A DNA stretch of 5,176 nt from Methanosarcinales archaeon (GTDB lineage Archaea; Halobacteriota; Methanosarcinia; Methanosarcinales; Methanogasteraceae): assembly GCA_030609345.1 (NCBI GenBank), contig JAUWCK010000096.1:1-5176 (forward strand), read 5' to 3'. The position numbers and the translations under genes were made by a program. Below, piece after piece: positions 4,322 to 5,176 of this stretch. The first letter of the stretch is position 1. Every line of letters starts with the position of its first letter. The notes under the pieces are model-generated. The model worked only from the letters and a program-made list of their open reading frames with translations. It ran no database searches and was not told the DNA's origin.

Positions 4322-5176
4322 ATGGCAGGATACAACACAACACAGAATCGGAAGATTACACGCAGAGCAACCATCAGCGCGCTTGTACTGGCGGCTCTCG
4401 CGTTCTGCGGCATGGCAGCTGCCGAGCAACTCTACGTCAATGAGAGCGGCTGGTGGCGCGATGACGGCGCGTTCAATGCAAGCACCGCGCCGATACAGGC
4501 AGCGGTGGGTAATGCGACTGCCGGCGATTCGATCTATGTGTGGAACGGGAGTTACACCGAGAATGTGGATGTAGACAAGCGGCTCACACTGGAAGGCGAG
4601 GGTGCGGATGTGGTGGTCGTGACTGCGCCGTCATCGGCATCCATCTTTGAGGTTACTGCTGATTATGTGAACATCTCCGGGTTTGCAGTGAGAGGAACAA
4701 CGCACTACAATGTGGCTGGGATTTACCTAAACAATGTAGATCACTGCAACATCTCCGGGAATAATGCATCATACCACGACCATGGCATCTACTTGAAGTA
4801 TTCGAGCGACAACACGCTGCACAACAACACCGCGAACTCGAACAACGACTGCAATGGTGACGGCATATATCTGTGGTCTTCGTGCAACAACGTGCTCACT
4901 GGCAACACCGTGAACTCGAACGACTACTATGGCATCTGCCTGTATTATTCGTGCAACAACATGCTCACCGGTAACACCGCGAACTCGAATGACGATGGTG
5001 GCATTAGAGTGGTTGGCAGTGGCAAAAACGATTATAATAACTCGATTGACACCACAAACACAGTAAATGGTAAGCCCGTTTATTATTTCTTTAATAAGAA
5101 TGGTATTGTGTTGGATGGACTTGATGCCGGTCATCTGACACTTGCATATTGTTCAGACTGCACAATCAAAAACAGC
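4322..5176 (+). CDS. NosD-like secreted parallel beta-helix repeat protein, 3' end off window
   Basis: Seen: ATG at 4322 opens a frame without stop to the window end (285 residues). An in-frame TGA at 4265 makes this the only ATG start. Residues 1-34 form a signal peptide (basic NRKITRR, hydrophobic ATISALVLAALAF, cut after MAAA). Residues 37-120 contain the usual entry region (IQAAVGNATAGDSIYVWNGS, YTENVDVDKRLTLEGEGADV). Residues 120-250 are beta-helix coils rich in Asn, with turns such as AGIYLNNVDHCNISGNN and GIYLWSSCNNVLTGNT. From about 248 the conserved module NGKPVYYFFNKNGIVLDG follows. This matches the NosD/carbohydrate-binding beta-helix (CASH) family found on cell surfaces of methanogenic and ANME archaea, where the roles are mostly unproven (polysaccharide binding, adhesion or envelope structure). 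True NosD helps load copper into nitrous oxide reductase, and nothing here suggests that role. Proteins of this kind often continue for several hundred residues and end in dockerin-like or PKD domains. Confidence 0.9.
   Translation, partial: MAGYNTTQNRKITRRATISALVLAALAFCGMAAAEQLYVNESGWWRDDGAFNASTAPIQAAVGNATAGDSIYVWNGSYTENVDVDKRLTLEGEGADVVVVTAPSSASIFEVTADYVNISGFAVRGTTHYNVAGIYLNNVDHCNISGNNASYHDHGIYLKYSSDNTLHNNTANSNNDCNGDGIYLWSSCNNVLTGNTVNSNDYYGICLYYSCNNMLTGNTANSNDDGGIRVVGSGKNDYNNSIDTTNTVNGKPVYYFFNKNGIVLDGLDAGHLTLAYCSDCTIKNS
4784..4999 (+). repeat. Three tandem beta-helix coil repeats (78, 69, 69 bases)
   Basis: Units begin with a GI(Y/C)L codon block at 4784, 4862 and 4931, and a diverged fourth begins at 5000. 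Each encodes the pattern G-I-x-L-x-x-S-x-x-N-x-L-x-x-N-T-x-N-S-N-D. The last two full units are 23 residues; the first is 26 because of an insert (NDCN). The nucleotide match is strong in the core (AACACCGNGAACTCGAA recurs in all three), which suggests recent duplication or conversion. Each unit should be one turn of the helix with a stacked Asn ladder. Confidence 0.8.

Noticed and set aside
4322..4423. A Tat-type export signal because of the twin Arg at residues 14-15
   Set aside because: The residues after the Arg pair (A-T-I-S) do not fit the S/T-R-R-x-F-L-K pattern, and the hydrophobic core is strong. An ordinary Sec signal peptide explains it.
4260..4574. A plus-strand frame of 104 codons starting at ATG 4260
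   Set aside because: It overlaps the signal peptide and N-terminal region of the NosD-like gene in another frame, and its product has no recognisable pattern.
4769..5134. A minus-strand open frame of 121 codons rich in Val, Ile, Ala and Arg
   Set aside because: It is the antisense image of the Asn-rich beta-helix repeats. The repeating VVVRVRGV pattern comes from the repeat codons on the other strand.

Overview
The window looks archaeal, most likely from a methanogen or methane/alkane-oxidising lineage of the Methanosarcinales, Syntrophoarchaeales or Methanophagales type. The evidence is an archaeal-type S-adenosylmethionine synthetase, a membrane-anchored winged-helix regulator of a kind common in Euryarchaeota, a NosD-like parallel beta-helix surface protein, TATA-like rather than -35/-10 promoter elements, and Shine-Dalgarno sites in front of several genes. 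The lineage is inferred from family resemblance and was not tested by a search.

Left and centre (1-3546, minus strand) hold a compact run of four genes read right to left. They are S-adenosylmethionine synthetase, a single-pass membrane protein with an outer domain and a cytoplasmic winged helix, an MscS-family mechanosensitive channel, and a chorismate-lyase-like (DUF98) protein whose 3' end lies beyond base 1. The first two genes share one base (TGATG), the next gap is 36 bases and holds a palindrome, and the last gap is 8 bases. One transcription unit from a TATA-like element near 3588 is the simplest reading. Its members cover methyl-donor supply, an envelope-associated regulator, an osmotic channel and probably 4-hydroxybenzoate formation.

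The middle (3547-4100) has a 127-base divergent intergenic region and then, on the plus strand, a HicA/HicB toxin-antitoxin module. HicB is intact. hicA carries two single-base insertions nine bases apart, just before and just after the codons for the catalytic Ser-His pair, so the toxin is broken as written. This is either a real pseudogene that leaves an orphan antitoxin or a sequence error.

The right part (4101-5176, plus strand) begins with a GC-rich fragment encoding a dockerin-like C-terminal tail (WGVSGDKRV...SLDALTILQAA) with no gene body in front of it. It looks like the remnant of a secreted protein. An 89-base spacer follows, and then the 5' part of a NosD-like secreted beta-helix gene that stays open to the window end. 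The layout suggests a locus of surface-protein genes that the hicAB module entered or that was partly deleted.

I found no rRNA, tRNA, CRISPR array or complete insertion sequence. The strongest leads are the doubly shifted hicA, the orphan dockerin-like tail in the reading frame of hicB, and the coupling of the S-adenosylmethionine synthetase gene to a membrane-bound regulator next to a mechanosensitive channel.
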